Shown here: positions 1 through 6,800 of the stretch, in pieces
How the letters are laid out: every line of letters begins with the position of its first letter
Numbering within the stretch: position 1 is the first letter of the stretch
From: Chitinophagaceae bacterium UBA5175
GTDB lineage: Bacteria; Bacteroidota; Bacteroidia; Chitinophagales; Chitinophagaceae
Assembly (NCBI GenBank): GCA_002413325.1
Contig: DHWT01000223.1
Span: forward strand, 1 to 9,345
Direction: 5' to 3'
DNA length: 9,345 nt
Made by a program: the position numbers and the translations under genes
Notes under the pieces: model-generated
Seen by the model: the letters and a program-made list of their open reading frames with translations, nothing else
What the model was told of the DNA's origin: nothing
Database searches by the model: none

Positions 1-155
1 AAAACAAAACTCAGGAGATAACTCGAAAAAACCGGCAACTGTCCATCCAGTGCAGCCCAGCTGGTATCGTGGGGTGTTTTAATTTCCAGTACCATAATCG
101 TAATGATGATAGCAATGACACCATCACTGAAAGCTTCCAGTCTGTTTTTATTCAT
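1..155 (-). CDS. TMEM175/DUF1211-family membrane protein, N-terminal part (cut by window edge)
   Basis: Reading the minus strand from the ATG at 155-153 gives MNKNRLEAFSDGVIAIIITI and continues open for 51 codons to the window edge. The FSDG motif at residues 9-12, at the start of a hydrophobic helix (about residues 10-24) that ends in MVLE, is the hallmark of the first membrane helix of the TMEM175/DUF1211 family. Known members are potassium-selective channels in the cell membrane, where the FSD helix contributes to the pore. A second hydrophobic stretch begins near residue 43 (LPVFSSYLLSFV). Only about a quarter of a typical bacterial protein of about 200 residues is visible, so the rest cannot be checked. 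It lies 86 bp downstream of the 85-aa gene on the same strand and may be co-transcribed with it. Family identification is fairly secure; ion transport by this copy is inferred. Confidence 0.85.
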   Translation of the reverse strand, partial: MNKNRLEAFSDGVIAIIITIMVLEIKTPHDTSWAALDGQLPVFSSYLLSFV

Positions 156-241
156 AACGGTTTCGCCGTCTTACTCCGGATATGTTAAATAAAAGCCGCA
201 TGTTATGCGTCGGGATGCAAACAAAGTGATGAACGGGGAGG

Positions 242-499
242 TTAAACTTCTTGTTCCAGTATGGCCGGGTGAAACTGGGCAACCGCTTCCTGGATCCAGG
301 CCGGAAGATTTTTTTCCTGCACCGTCCAGGTATTATCTTCCAGGAGCAAATTGATGTAATAGCGGTTTCCGCGATCGTCACTCACATCAACGTGATATAC
401 GGGTCCTGCGATACCATTACTCTTCCTGAAATTGAATTCCCTCAATCTTCCTTCTGCTTTAATCAATTTCGAAAACTGCACATTTTTCAATACTGCCAT
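242..499 (-). CDS. Small hypothetical protein, 85 aa
   Basis: I do not recognise this protein. It is soluble, with no signal peptide or membrane segment, and rich in charged residues. It has a probable beta-rich middle (GPVYHVDVSDDRGNRYYINL, residues about 32-51) and an amphipathic C-terminal part (NLPAWIQEAVAQFHPAILEQ). A purine-rich AGGAAG lies about 15 bp before the ATG on the minus strand, which is distant for a ribosome site. A longer ORF of 115 codons exists on the opposite strand (251-598). Its product is full of Phe, His, Cys and Ile with no sensible pattern, as expected of an antisense shadow, whereas the minus-strand frame has normal composition and codon use. The gene is followed on the same strand by the TMEM175-family gene and is divergent from the 81-aa gene at 675. 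Confidence 0.65.
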   Translation of the reverse strand: MAVLKNVQFSKLIKAEGRLREFNFRKSNGIAGPVYHVDVSDDRGNRYYINLLLEDNTWTVQEKNLPAWIQEAVAQFHPAILEQEV

Positions 500-674
500 A
501 TGGCAAATGTAATTCTTCCTGCATTATTTTTTGCGTTTAAAAACGGTATAAAGGAAAGATGTTCCATTTACAGGCAGACCGGCAAAATGAGTTATTAACA
601 TTAGGTTTATAATTCAACTGTTCATTTGTTTCTGATTCAGGCAGATTTTCCAGAACTTCATATAAACCCGTTGC

Positions 675-920
675 ATGTCCATAAAAATGCATGATTTAAG
701 CAGGGAGCAGGTAGAGAACATTGTAACCAAATATGAAATGCATCCCGTTTTTATCGGGCAAAACCCTTATATCGCCAGCGGTCCGCATTATGAGATCCTG
801 GTAAGTCTTTTGCCCGGTGGTTTATACCAGGTTGAATTGCTGGATAAAAAACAAATGGAAGAATCCCTGCAGCTGACAATTAAAACATTCAGGGAATATG
901 CAGCTGCTGCTAAATCTTAA
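675..920 (+). CDS. Small hypothetical protein, 81 aa
   Basis: I do not recognise this protein. It starts MSIKMHDLSREQVENIVTKY, a likely helix, followed by a mixed alpha/beta middle (PVFIGQNPYIASGPHYEILVSLLPGGLYQVELLD written here in two parts: residues about 24-42 and 43-57) and a charged C-terminal helix (QMEESLQLTIKTFREYAAAA). It has no Cys, no membrane segment and no signal peptide, so a small cytoplasmic protein is expected. The start could instead be the in-frame ATG at 687 (MHDLSREQ), because neither ATG has a clear Shine-Dalgarno sequence. It stands alone: the gene to its left is divergent, and a weakly coding stretch of about 500 bp follows. The composition is protein-like, which is the main support for it being real. 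Confidence 0.55.
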   Translation: MSIKMHDLSREQVENIVTKYEMHPVFIGQNPYIASGPHYEILVSLLPGGLYQVELLDKKQMEESLQLTIKTFREYAAAAKS

Positions 921-952
921 ATTACTTTCCCTTTTTATTGATTATTAAATAA

Positions 953-1072
953 TTGAATCATCTTTATCCCCAGGTGTTTGTATCCTTTCCGGTTGTGGAA
1001 TCTGCAATCAACGAGTATGCCCATGATGTATTTCCTGAGAATGTACTGTACCTGTTTAATAATGCGATATGA
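953..1072 (+). other. Possible gene remnant, protein-like frame without ATG
   Basis: This frame is open from a stop at 950-952 to TGA at 1070-1072. From the GTG at 974 it reads VFVSFPVVESAINEYAHDVF and then PENVLYLFNNAI. The residue mix looks protein-like rather than random, with an amphipathic helix pattern around ESAINEYAHDV. There is no ATG, so only TTG (953) or GTG (974) could start it, and no ribosome site is visible. Its TGA overlaps the ATG of the next ORF (ATGATG at 1069-1074). It may be the surviving tail of a decayed gene or chance; I cannot assign a family. Confidence 0.15.
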
Positions 1073-1269
1073 TGAACCATGGCGGGATTTTCTTGCAGGA
1101 AGACAGATACGGGAAATTGTATGATCAGTCTGCGACAGATCCGGAAGATTACAATATGCATCAAAGTAAAAACAAGGAACAGTTTAATGGCGGAAAGGGA
1201 AATAATGGGTATTTACCAGAACGGACGAACCGGAATCCATTACTGAAGCCAGTTTATGACAAAAAGTAA
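1069..1269 (+). CDS. Doubtful small ORF, 66 aa
   Basis: The predicted product begins MMNHGGIFLQEDRYGKLYDQ and ends in a basic, Asn/Gly/Lys-rich tail (KNKEQFNGGKGNNGY, then NPLLKPVYDKK). It is hydrophilic and of low complexity, with no membrane segment and no motif I recognise. Its first ATG overlaps the stop of the preceding open frame by two bases, an arrangement that allows translational coupling if both are expressed. An opposite-strand ORF (964-1164) overlaps it and is no more convincing. It could be a disordered small protein, a fragment of a decayed gene, or noise. Confidence 0.25.
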   Translation: MMNHGGIFLQEDRYGKLYDQSATDPEDYNMHQSKNKEQFNGGKGNNGYLPERTNRNPLLKPVYDKK

Positions 1270-1446
1270 GAGTTTTAAACCGGGAGGGCAAAAAATATAT
1301 GATTGAATAAACAGGAATGGTTCATAAGTTGTATAAATGTCGTTAATAAATTCAGCGGGACGGGTTGTGCGGAAACCGGGCATGATTTTTACAAAGATTC
1401 AACCGGATTTTATTGGGTTGACTAAACAATTCTGCAGACTGATATT

Positions 1447-1620
1447 ATGAAAACAAGGAAATTACTGATCGTAGCCGGGATAGCCGGGACCCTGGTCCTG
1501 ATTATGTACCTGAAAAAAAGAGAAAAATCAAAAAGAAAACTTCACCGGGTCGCTGAAGAAGGTTATGAAACTGCCGAGGATATCCTGTTCCCCAAAAGAA
1601 AATTTCTGCATTTGAGATAA
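1447..1620 (+). CDS. 57-aa single-pass membrane-anchored small protein
   Basis: The ATG at 1447 opens a 58-codon frame ending in TAA at 1618-1620. The product begins MKTRKLLIVAGIAGTLVLIM, a basic N-terminus followed by one hydrophobic helix (residues about 6-21). It continues with a strongly basic stretch (KKREKSKRKLHR) and a tail containing VAEEGYETAEDILFP before KRKFLHLR. This layout, with anchor, positively charged stop and acidic amphipathic tail, is coherent and not random-looking. It suggests a small inner-membrane protein with the C-terminal tail in the cytoplasm by the positive-inside rule. I have an impression that similar short proteins occur in related Bacteroidota but cannot confirm it. 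It lies about 300 bp before sufB, on the same strand, and is probably a separate transcription unit. The function is unknown. Confidence 0.6.
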   Translation: MKTRKLLIVAGIAGTLVLIMYLKKREKSKRKLHRVAEEGYETAEDILFPKRKFLHLR

Positions 1621-1818
1621 AATCAACGACAAAGGGGAGCCTATAACCTGAAGTTTTATATAATATGGAACCTCATAAATATTTGAAAATTAGATAGATA
1701 TAAAATATATTCTGCGTGAGTTTTAAGACTGTTTTTCCCGGTTTTCCAGATAGGACCTGGTTTTCTGAACTCATAATTCAGGTGAGTCCCGGGATTCAAA
1801 CTTCAGAATTCAGATTGC

Positions 1819-1835
1819 CGGTCAGTGTATGACCG
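1819..1835. repeat. Short inverted repeat, 6-bp arms
   Basis: CGGTCA (1819-1824) and TGACCG (1830-1835) are perfect reverse complements around the 5-base loop GTGTA. It is about 90 bp before sufB. It could be a protein-binding dyad or a small hairpin in a long 5' leader, but arms of this length also occur by chance. It has no immediate T run, so it is not a terminator. Confidence 0.3.
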
Positions 1836-1881
1836 CTCACGCCCTCCCCTGTTTTTATTCAATCGGGAAAGAAAATGCCCT

Positions 1882-1903
1882 GTTTATACTTTTTAGTATA
1901 AAC
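1882..1903. promoter_or_regulatory. Candidate operator of the suf operon (perfect 9-bp inverted repeat)
   Basis: GTTTATACT (1882-1890) and AGTATAAAC (1895-1903) are exact reverse complements separated by TTTT. C1880 and G1905 extend the symmetry across one mismatch. The 22-bp size fits the footprint of a dimeric winged-helix repressor of the Rrf2 family. The site lies 7 bp upstream of the TAAATTTG element, where a -33 element would be expected, so a bound protein would block RNA polymerase. The Rrf2 gene at the end of the same operon is the natural candidate ligand. The repeat itself is seen directly; its role as an operator and the identity of its ligand are inferred. An AT-rich stem without a following T tract argues against a terminator. 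Confidence 0.5.
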
Positions 1904-1910
1904 GGTTTCG

Positions 1911-1918
1911 TAAATTTG
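1911..1918 (+). promoter_or_regulatory. Candidate Bacteroidota -7 promoter element for sufB
   Basis: TAAATTTG matches the Bacteroidota -7 consensus TAnnTTTG exactly. It ends 4 bp before the sufB ATG at 1923, so transcription would begin at or very close to the start codon and give a leaderless or nearly leaderless mRNA. No clear TTTG -33 element is found about 20 bp upstream; that position falls inside the inverted repeat. The match may be chance, and a transcript start farther upstream is possible. Confidence 0.4.
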
Positions 1919-1922
1919 CTGA

Positions 1923-3404
1923 ATGAAGACAGAACTCATTCAAGTTAAATCCCGGGACGCTGAAGATGAACTGAGTACGATAGAAAAAACGGTTTACAGC
2001 GACTACAAATACGGATTTGTAACCCACATTGAAGCCGATGAAGCACCCAAGGGTCTGAATGAGGATGTCATCCGCTTTATTTCAGCCCGGAAAAAGGAAC
2101 CCCAGTGGATGCTGGAATGGCGCTTAAAAGCCTATCGTCACTGGCTGACCATGAAAACGCCGGAGTGGGCCAATATCAAATTCCCGCCGATCAATTACCA
2201 GGATATCATTTATTATTCCGCGCCCAAACAGAAAATCAACCCCAAAAACCTGGATGAAATTGACCCGGAATTGATCCGGACCTTTGAAAAACTGGGCATC
2301 TCCCTGGAAGAGCAGAAAAGATTAACGGGTGTTGCGGTGGATGCTGTTATTGACAGTGTATCCATCGGCACATCCTTTAAAGGTCAACTGGCCGAACTCG
2401 GTATCATCTTTTGTTCCATGAGTGAAGCCATCCAGGAACACCCGGATCTTATTCGGGAACACCTGGGCTCTGTAGTTCCCATTACGGATAATTATTTTTC
2501 TGCACTGAATGCCGCTGTATTCAGCGACGGTTCTTTCTGTTATATACCCAAAGGAGTTCGTTGCCCTATGGAGCTTTCAACCTATTTCAGGATCAATGCA
2601 GAAAATACCGGTCAGTTCGAAAGAACCCTGATCGTGGCCGAGGCAGGAAGTTATGTGAGTTACCTGGAAGGATGCACCGCACCGATGCGTGACGAAAACC
2701 AGTTGCATGCCGCTGTGGTTGAACTGGTGGCGATGGAGCATGCGGAAATCAAATACTCGACCGTTCAAAACTGGTACCCGGGCGATAAACAGGGGCGCGG
2801 AGGTGTATATAATTTTGTGACGAAAAGAGGCATCTGCAAAGGAAATCATTCAAAAATATCCTGGACGCAGGTAGAAACCGGTTCGGCGATTACCTGGAAA
2901 TATCCCAGCGTCATTTTAAAGGGCGACTATTCTACCGGAGAATTTTATTCTGTTGCCGTAACCAATAATTATCAGCAGGCCGATACAGGTACAAAAATGA
3001 TGCACCTGGGAAAAAACACCCGCAGCCGCATCGTTTCCAAAGGTATTTCAGCCGGGTTCAGCAATAACAGCTACCGGGGACTGGTGCACGTGAGCAAGAA
3101 TGCATCAAATTCCAGGAACTTTTCCCAGTGTGATTCCCTGTTGCTCGGAGATAAGTGCGGAGCACATACTTTTCCCTATATAGAGGTAAAAAATAATACA
3201 GCGGTGGTTGAACACGAAGCCACCACATCCAAAATCGGGGAAGACCAGATTTTCTATTGTAACCAGCGGGGCATAGATACCGAAACGGCTGTGGCCCTGA
3301 TCATCAACGGATTTGCCAAAGAAGTGATGAACCAGCTTCCCATGGAATTCGCGGTGGAAGCCCAAAAACTTTTAGCAATCAGTCTGGAAGGAAGTGTAGG
3401 GTAA
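1923..3404 (+). CDS. sufB: Fe-S cluster assembly scaffold protein SufB
   Basis: SufB is the cytoplasmic scaffold subunit of the SUF complex SufBC2D, on which sulfur from SufS/SufE and iron are assembled into an Fe-S cluster. The 493-aa product is close to the usual length (E. coli 495). N-terminal family signatures are visible (YGFVTHIEADEAPKGLNEDV, then EPQWMLEWRLKAYRHW), as is the C-terminal core with CGAHTFPYIE, EHEATTSKIGEDQ and the family ending EAQKLLAISLE. Aligned from the C-terminus, C403 in SQCDS and E430/H431/E432 in VEHEA match the E. coli residues Cys405 and Glu432-Glu434 that are needed for cluster assembly. The first 160 residues contain no Cys. The next in-frame Met is near residue 63, inside conserved sequence, so ATG 1923 is the likely start; no Shine-Dalgarno is present. 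It is the first gene of the operon, 58 bp before sufC. Confidence 0.97.
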   Translation: MKTELIQVKSRDAEDELSTIEKTVYSDYKYGFVTHIEADEAPKGLNEDVIRFISARKKEPQWMLEWRLKAYRHWLTMKTPEWANIKFPPINYQDIIYYSAPKQKINPKNLDEIDPELIRTFEKLGISLEEQKRLTGVAVDAVIDSVSIGTSFKGQLAELGIIFCSMSEAIQEHPDLIREHLGSVVPITDNYFSALNAAVFSDGSFCYIPKGVRCPMELSTYFRINAENTGQFERTLIVAEAGSYVSYLEGCTAPMRDENQLHAAVVELVAMEHAEIKYSTVQNWYPGDKQGRGGVYNFVTKRGICKGNHSKISWTQVETGSAITWKYPSVILKGDYSTGEFYSVAVTNNYQQADTGTKMMHLGKNTRSRIVSKGISAGFSNNSYRGLVHVSKNASNSRNFSQCDSLLLGDKCGAHTFPYIEVKNNTAVVEHEATTSKIGEDQIFYCNQRGIDTETAVALIINGFAKEVMNQLPMEFAVEAQKLLAISLEGSVG

Positions 3405-3462
3405 TTTACCGGTTATCCGTCATCGGGAAAATTAAGAGAACTAATAATTATAAAGCACGATT

Positions 3463-4224
3463 ATGTTGACGATTCAGAATTTGCATGCAGGTATTGAAGG
3501 AAAAAAAATCTTAAACGGGATCAACCTTGACATTAAAAAAGGGGAAGTTCACGCCATCATGGGTCCCAACGGGTCCGGTAAAAGCACCCTCGCTTCCGTA
3601 CTTGCCGGCCGCAGTGATTACGAGGTCCTCGATGGTACCGTGGAATTCCTGGGAAAGGACCTGCTGGAAATGTCGCCCGAGCAGAGAGCCGCGGAAGGCC
3701 TGTTTCTCGCTTTTCAATACCCGGTGGAAATTCCGGGGTTAAATACAGTGAACTTTATAAAAACGGCGGTTAATGAAATACGCAAATACCGGGGAGAAGC
3801 GCCCTTGGACGCAGTTTCATTTCTTAAAAAGATGAAAGAAAAAATGGCACTTGTCAACATCGAACAAACCTTATTAAGCCGTTCCCTGAATGAAGGGTTT
3901 TCCGGGGGCGAAAAAAAACGCAATGAAGTATTTCAGATGGCCATGCTGGAACCCCGGCTGGCTATCCTGGACGAAACGGATTCCGGCCTGGATATTGACG
4001 CAATCCGGATCGTTTCCAACGGAGTCAACAAATTAAGGAATAAAGACAATGCCATCCTGGTCGTTACGCATTACCAGCGTTTACTCGACTATATTGTTCC
4101 GGATTTTGTACACGTATTATATAATGGAAGAATCGTGAAATCCGGTCCAAAGGAACTCGCCCTGGAGCTTGAGGAAAGAGGGTATGATTTTATAAAAAAT
4201 GAAAACAAGGCAGAAGTCGCTTAA
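3463..4224 (+). CDS. sufC: Fe-S cluster assembly ATPase SufC
   Basis: SufC is the soluble ABC-type ATPase of the SufBC2D complex; ATP-driven dimerisation of two SufC subunits reshapes the SufB-SufD pair during cluster assembly. At 253 aa it has the family's usual length (about 250). The motifs run in order: Walker A GPNGSGKST at residues 34-42, Q-loop Gln85 in AFQYP, ABC signature FSGGEKKR at 146-153, Walker B LAILDE at 166-171 with the SufC-typical continuation TDSGLD, and the H-loop His203 in VVTHYQ. There are no membrane segments, as expected. It follows sufB by 58 bp, the largest gap inside the Suf block, with no obvious promoter or terminator between. SufD starts 23 bp downstream. Confidence 0.97.
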   Translation: MLTIQNLHAGIEGKKILNGINLDIKKGEVHAIMGPNGSGKSTLASVLAGRSDYEVLDGTVEFLGKDLLEMSPEQRAAEGLFLAFQYPVEIPGLNTVNFIKTAVNEIRKYRGEAPLDAVSFLKKMKEKMALVNIEQTLLSRSLNEGFSGGEKKRNEVFQMAMLEPRLAILDETDSGLDIDAIRIVSNGVNKLRNKDNAILVVTHYQRLLDYIVPDFVHVLYNGRIVKSGPKELALELEERGYDFIKNENKAEVA

Positions 4225-4247
4225 ATGCGAAGATCAATCAGTTCATC

Positions 4248-5558
4248 ATGAATACGTTCGCATATTTTAAAGAAAGATTTGAACAGCTCCAACCCCAGGA
4301 GGATCAGGGCGGCCTGGATAAACTGCGGGAACATGCATTCCAGGCGTTTTCCCAAATGGGCATTCCAGGTTCAAAACATGAGGAATGGAAATATACCCGG
4401 GTTGCCGGGTTATTCAACAGGGAATTTCAGCTGCCTGCTGATCCGCTGACTGGTTCCATTTCAGCAGAAGACCTGAAAAGACTTCGTCTTCCCGGCCATG
4501 AACAGGCCAGTGAGATGGTGTTTGTAAATGGTTTCTATTCATTTGCCCTGTCCCGGATACGTTCTTCCGGCCTGCAGGTACTGGCTTTGGAAGAAGCAGC
4601 TAAAAATGGTTTCCGCGAAACAGTATCCAAATGGCTGGGCGACAGCGGACAGTATCAGAAGGATGGTATCAATGCATTAAATACTGCATTCGTACATGGG
4701 GCGGTATTCATTCATGTGGATAAAGAACAACATGTAGAACATCCCATTTACATTTATCATATTACCGATGCCCGTTCAGTAAATATTCTTTCACAACCGC
4801 GCAGCCTGATGTTTGTAAACGAAGGGGCGCGGTTGCAGGTAGTTGAAAACTATGCCACCCTGGGAAACAACGAAAGTTTTACCAACCAGGTCATGGAGAT
4901 TATTGTAGATCATGAAGCCAGGCTTGAATATTATAAAATTCAAAACGACGGCCCTCATACCAACCAGGTCAGCACGACCCATATCCGTCAGATCGGCGGG
5001 TGTTTTACCCATACCGTCACCATTTCATTGAACGGGGGCCTTGTACGTAACAACCTGAATGTGGTTCTTGACGCAAAAAATTGTGAAGCGCATTTATATG
5101 GACTCTATTTTCAATCGGGCCGGAGTCATATTGACAACCATACCATCGTTGACAATATCAAACCCAATTGCCTGAGTAATGAATTGTACAAAGGCATTTT
5201 GAACGAACAGGCAACGGGTGTATTCAACGGGAAAATATTTGTACGCCAGCCTGCGCAAAAAACAAATGCCTATCAGAGTAATAAGAACATACTGCTCTCC
5301 GATTCCTGTAGCGTGAATACCAAACCCCAGTTGGAAATTTTTGCAGATGATGTAAAGTGCACCCATGGCTGCACCGTGGGACGGCTCAATGAAGAAGGTC
5401 TTTTTTATCTGCAATCCCGCGGTATTTCAGAAAAAACAGCCCGGAATTTACTGCTCAGCGCCTATGCATCCGATATCCTGGAACAAATAAAACCTGAACC
5501 CCTTCGAAGATATGTGGAGAAACTGATTCACCATCGTTTGGAAAAGGATTTATCATGA
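4248..5558 (+). CDS. sufD: Fe-S cluster assembly protein SufD
   Basis: SufD is the SufB paralogue that pairs with it in SufBC2D and is linked to iron entry and cluster formation at the SufB-SufD interface. The 436-aa product matches the usual SufD length of about 420-450. The helical N-terminal region includes GSKHEEWKYTRV, typical of the family. The beta-helix core carries ARLEYYKIQND and later GKIFVRQPAQKTNAYQSNKN and LLSDSCSVNTKPQLEIFADD. The conserved KCTHGCTVG contains His373, which matches the E. coli SufD histidine (His360) implicated in cluster assembly. The C-terminal SRGISEKTARNLLLSAYASD is the shared SufB/SufD tail. The gene lies 23 bp after sufC, and its TGA overlaps the sufS start as ATGA (5555-5558), pointing to translational coupling. 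Confidence 0.96.
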   Translation: MNTFAYFKERFEQLQPQEDQGGLDKLREHAFQAFSQMGIPGSKHEEWKYTRVAGLFNREFQLPADPLTGSISAEDLKRLRLPGHEQASEMVFVNGFYSFALSRIRSSGLQVLALEEAAKNGFRETVSKWLGDSGQYQKDGINALNTAFVHGAVFIHVDKEQHVEHPIYIYHITDARSVNILSQPRSLMFVNEGARLQVVENYATLGNNESFTNQVMEIIVDHEARLEYYKIQNDGPHTNQVSTTHIRQIGGCFTHTVTISLNGGLVRNNLNVVLDAKNCEAHLYGLYFQSGRSHIDNHTIVDNIKPNCLSNELYKGILNEQATGVFNGKIFVRQPAQKTNAYQSNKNILLSDSCSVNTKPQLEIFADDVKCTHGCTVGRLNEEGLFYLQSRGISEKTARNLLLSAYASDILEQIKPEPLRRYVEKLIHHRLEKDLS

Positions 5559-6799
5559 ATGCCCCGCTCACCATATCAAAGCCATTGGATATAGCGGCCA
5601 TCCGGCAGGAGTTTCCGGTTTTGAACCGGGAGGTAAAAGGCTGGCCGCTCATCTACCTGGACAATGCCGCGACCAGCCAGAAACCCAGACAGGTACTGGA
5701 TGCCCTCATGCATTATTATACAAACTATAATGCCAATATACACCGGGGCATTCATACCCTGGCTGAAGAAGCGACAGCAGCATTTGAACTGACACGCGAC
5801 GAGGTACAGTCATTTATCGGCGCTCCTTCCAGGGAAGAAATCATTTTTACAAGGGGTACTACGGAAAGCATCAACCTGGTTGCATATTCCTGGGGAAGAG
5901 CAAATATCAGGGCAGGTGATGAGATTGTGATCAGCACCATGGAACATCATTCCAATATCGTTCCCTGGCAGATCCTTTGCGAAGAAAAGAATGCAGTTCT
6001 GAAAATAATTCCAATTAACAGGAATGGAGAATTATTAATGGATGAATATGAGAAATTACTGGGGCCAAAGACCAGACTGGTCTCCATTGTGCATGTTTCG
6101 AATGCACTCGGAACCGTAAACCCGGTAAAACAAATAACGGCCCTTGCCCATGCCCTGGGTGCGGTTGTTTTGGTGGATGGGGCACAGTCTGCCGTACACC
6201 TGGATATTGATGTACAGGACCTGGATTGCGATTTTTTTGCGTTCTCTGCGCACAAACTGTACGGACCTACCGGTGTAGGGGTGCTTTACGGAAAAAAACA
6301 ATTATTGGAGGCCATGCCTCCTTTCCTGGGAGGCGGTGAAATGATCAGAGAAGTAAGTTTTAAAAAAACAACCTTCAACGACCTGCCTTATAAGTTTGAA
6401 GCCGGTACACCCAACATCGGCGATGTGATCGCTTTCCGGTCAGCGATCCGGTTTATGAATACCACCGGAAAGGAGGAAATCAGACGGCATGAACAGGATC
6501 TGCTGGAATATGCACAAAGTGAGCTTGTAAAAATACCCGGGCTGCAGATCATCGGAAAAGCTAAGGAAAAAGTGAGCGTGATTTCATTTATCATTGACAA
6601 AGCTCATCCCCAGGATATAGGTATATTGCTCGATAACCGGGGCATCGCTGTGAGAACGGGTCACCATTGTGCCCAGCCTCTGATGGAACGGTTTTCCATT
6701 CCCGGTACGGCACGGGTCTCTTTTGCGGTATATAATACCAGGGATGAAATTGATGAATTGGTGAAAGGCTTACAGCGGGTGGTTAAAATTTTATCATAA
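5555..6799 (+). CDS. sufS: Cysteine desulfurase SufS
   Basis: This is a PLP-dependent group II cysteine desulfurase that converts L-cysteine to L-alanine and holds the sulfur as a persulfide for transfer to SufE. The 414-aa product (E. coli SufS 406) shows YLDNAATSQKP near residues 34-44, the PLP-stacking His131 in MEHHSN, Asp208 in LVDGAQS, and the Schiff-base lysine K234 in FSAHKLYGPTG. The active-site cysteine is C372 in RTGHHCAQP. The loop around C372 is short, as in SufS/group II enzymes and unlike IscS/NifS. The gene starts inside the last codons of sufD (4-bp overlap) and is followed after 1 bp by its activator sufE. All catalytic residues looked for are present, so it should be active. 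Confidence 0.97.
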   Translation: MNAPLTISKPLDIAAIRQEFPVLNREVKGWPLIYLDNAATSQKPRQVLDALMHYYTNYNANIHRGIHTLAEEATAAFELTRDEVQSFIGAPSREEIIFTRGTTESINLVAYSWGRANIRAGDEIVISTMEHHSNIVPWQILCEEKNAVLKIIPINRNGELLMDEYEKLLGPKTRLVSIVHVSNALGTVNPVKQITALAHALGAVVLVDGAQSAVHLDIDVQDLDCDFFAFSAHKLYGPTGVGVLYGKKQLLEAMPPFLGGGEMIREVSFKKTTFNDLPYKFEAGTPNIGDVIAFRSAIRFMNTTGKEEIRRHEQDLLEYAQSELVKIPGLQIIGKAKEKVSVISFIIDKAHPQDIGILLDNRGIAVRTGHHCAQPLMERFSIPGTARVSFAVYNTRDEIDELVKGLQRVVKILS

Positions 6800-6800
6800 A

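Larger units (their letters stand above)
921..1446. other. Poorly coding stretch with two doubtful short ORFs
   Basis: These 526 bp hold no gene I can identify with confidence. Two overlapping short ORFs on the plus strand (about 953-1072 and 1069-1269) are listed separately. The remaining 1270-1446 contains only very short reading frames, no clear promoter matching the TTTG / TAnnTTTG pattern, and no strong hairpin. The region may be a decayed gene or ordinary intergenic DNA. Confidence 0.5.
1621..1922. other. Upstream regulatory region of the suf operon (302 bp, no gene)
   Basis: No ORF worth reporting lies here. From left to right it holds an AT-rich block (about 1655-1715), a small hairpin (CGGTCA, 5-base loop, TGACCG; 1819-1835), a perfect inverted repeat (1882-1903) and a TAAATTTG promoter-like element (1911-1918) directly before the sufB ATG. 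A second, weaker promoter candidate sits in the AT-rich block: TTTG at 1682-1685, 20 bp, then TATATTCT at 1706-1713. If used, it would give a 5' leader of about 200 bases containing the hairpin and the inverted repeat. Confidence 0.6.

Noticed and set aside
148..381. 77-codon minus-strand ORF overlapping the start of the TMEM175-like gene
   Set aside because: It overlaps both the 85-aa gene and the recognisable FSDG channel frame in a different phase, and its basic, Cys/Arg-rich sequence is not protein-like.
251..598. 115-codon ORF on the plus strand opposite the 85-aa gene
   Set aside because: Its product is rich in Phe, His, Cys and Ile without pattern and looks like an antisense shadow; the minus-strand frame has normal protein composition.
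1882..1903. Inverted repeat before sufB as an intrinsic terminator of the upstream gene
   Set aside because: The stem is AT-rich and is followed by CGGTTTCG, not a T run, and it sits next to a promoter-like element; an operator explains it better.
5094..5414. 106-codon minus-strand ORF inside sufD
   Set aside because: It is antisense to well-conserved SufD sequence and has no motif; the same holds for the minus-strand ORFs inside sufB, sufC, sufS and sufT.
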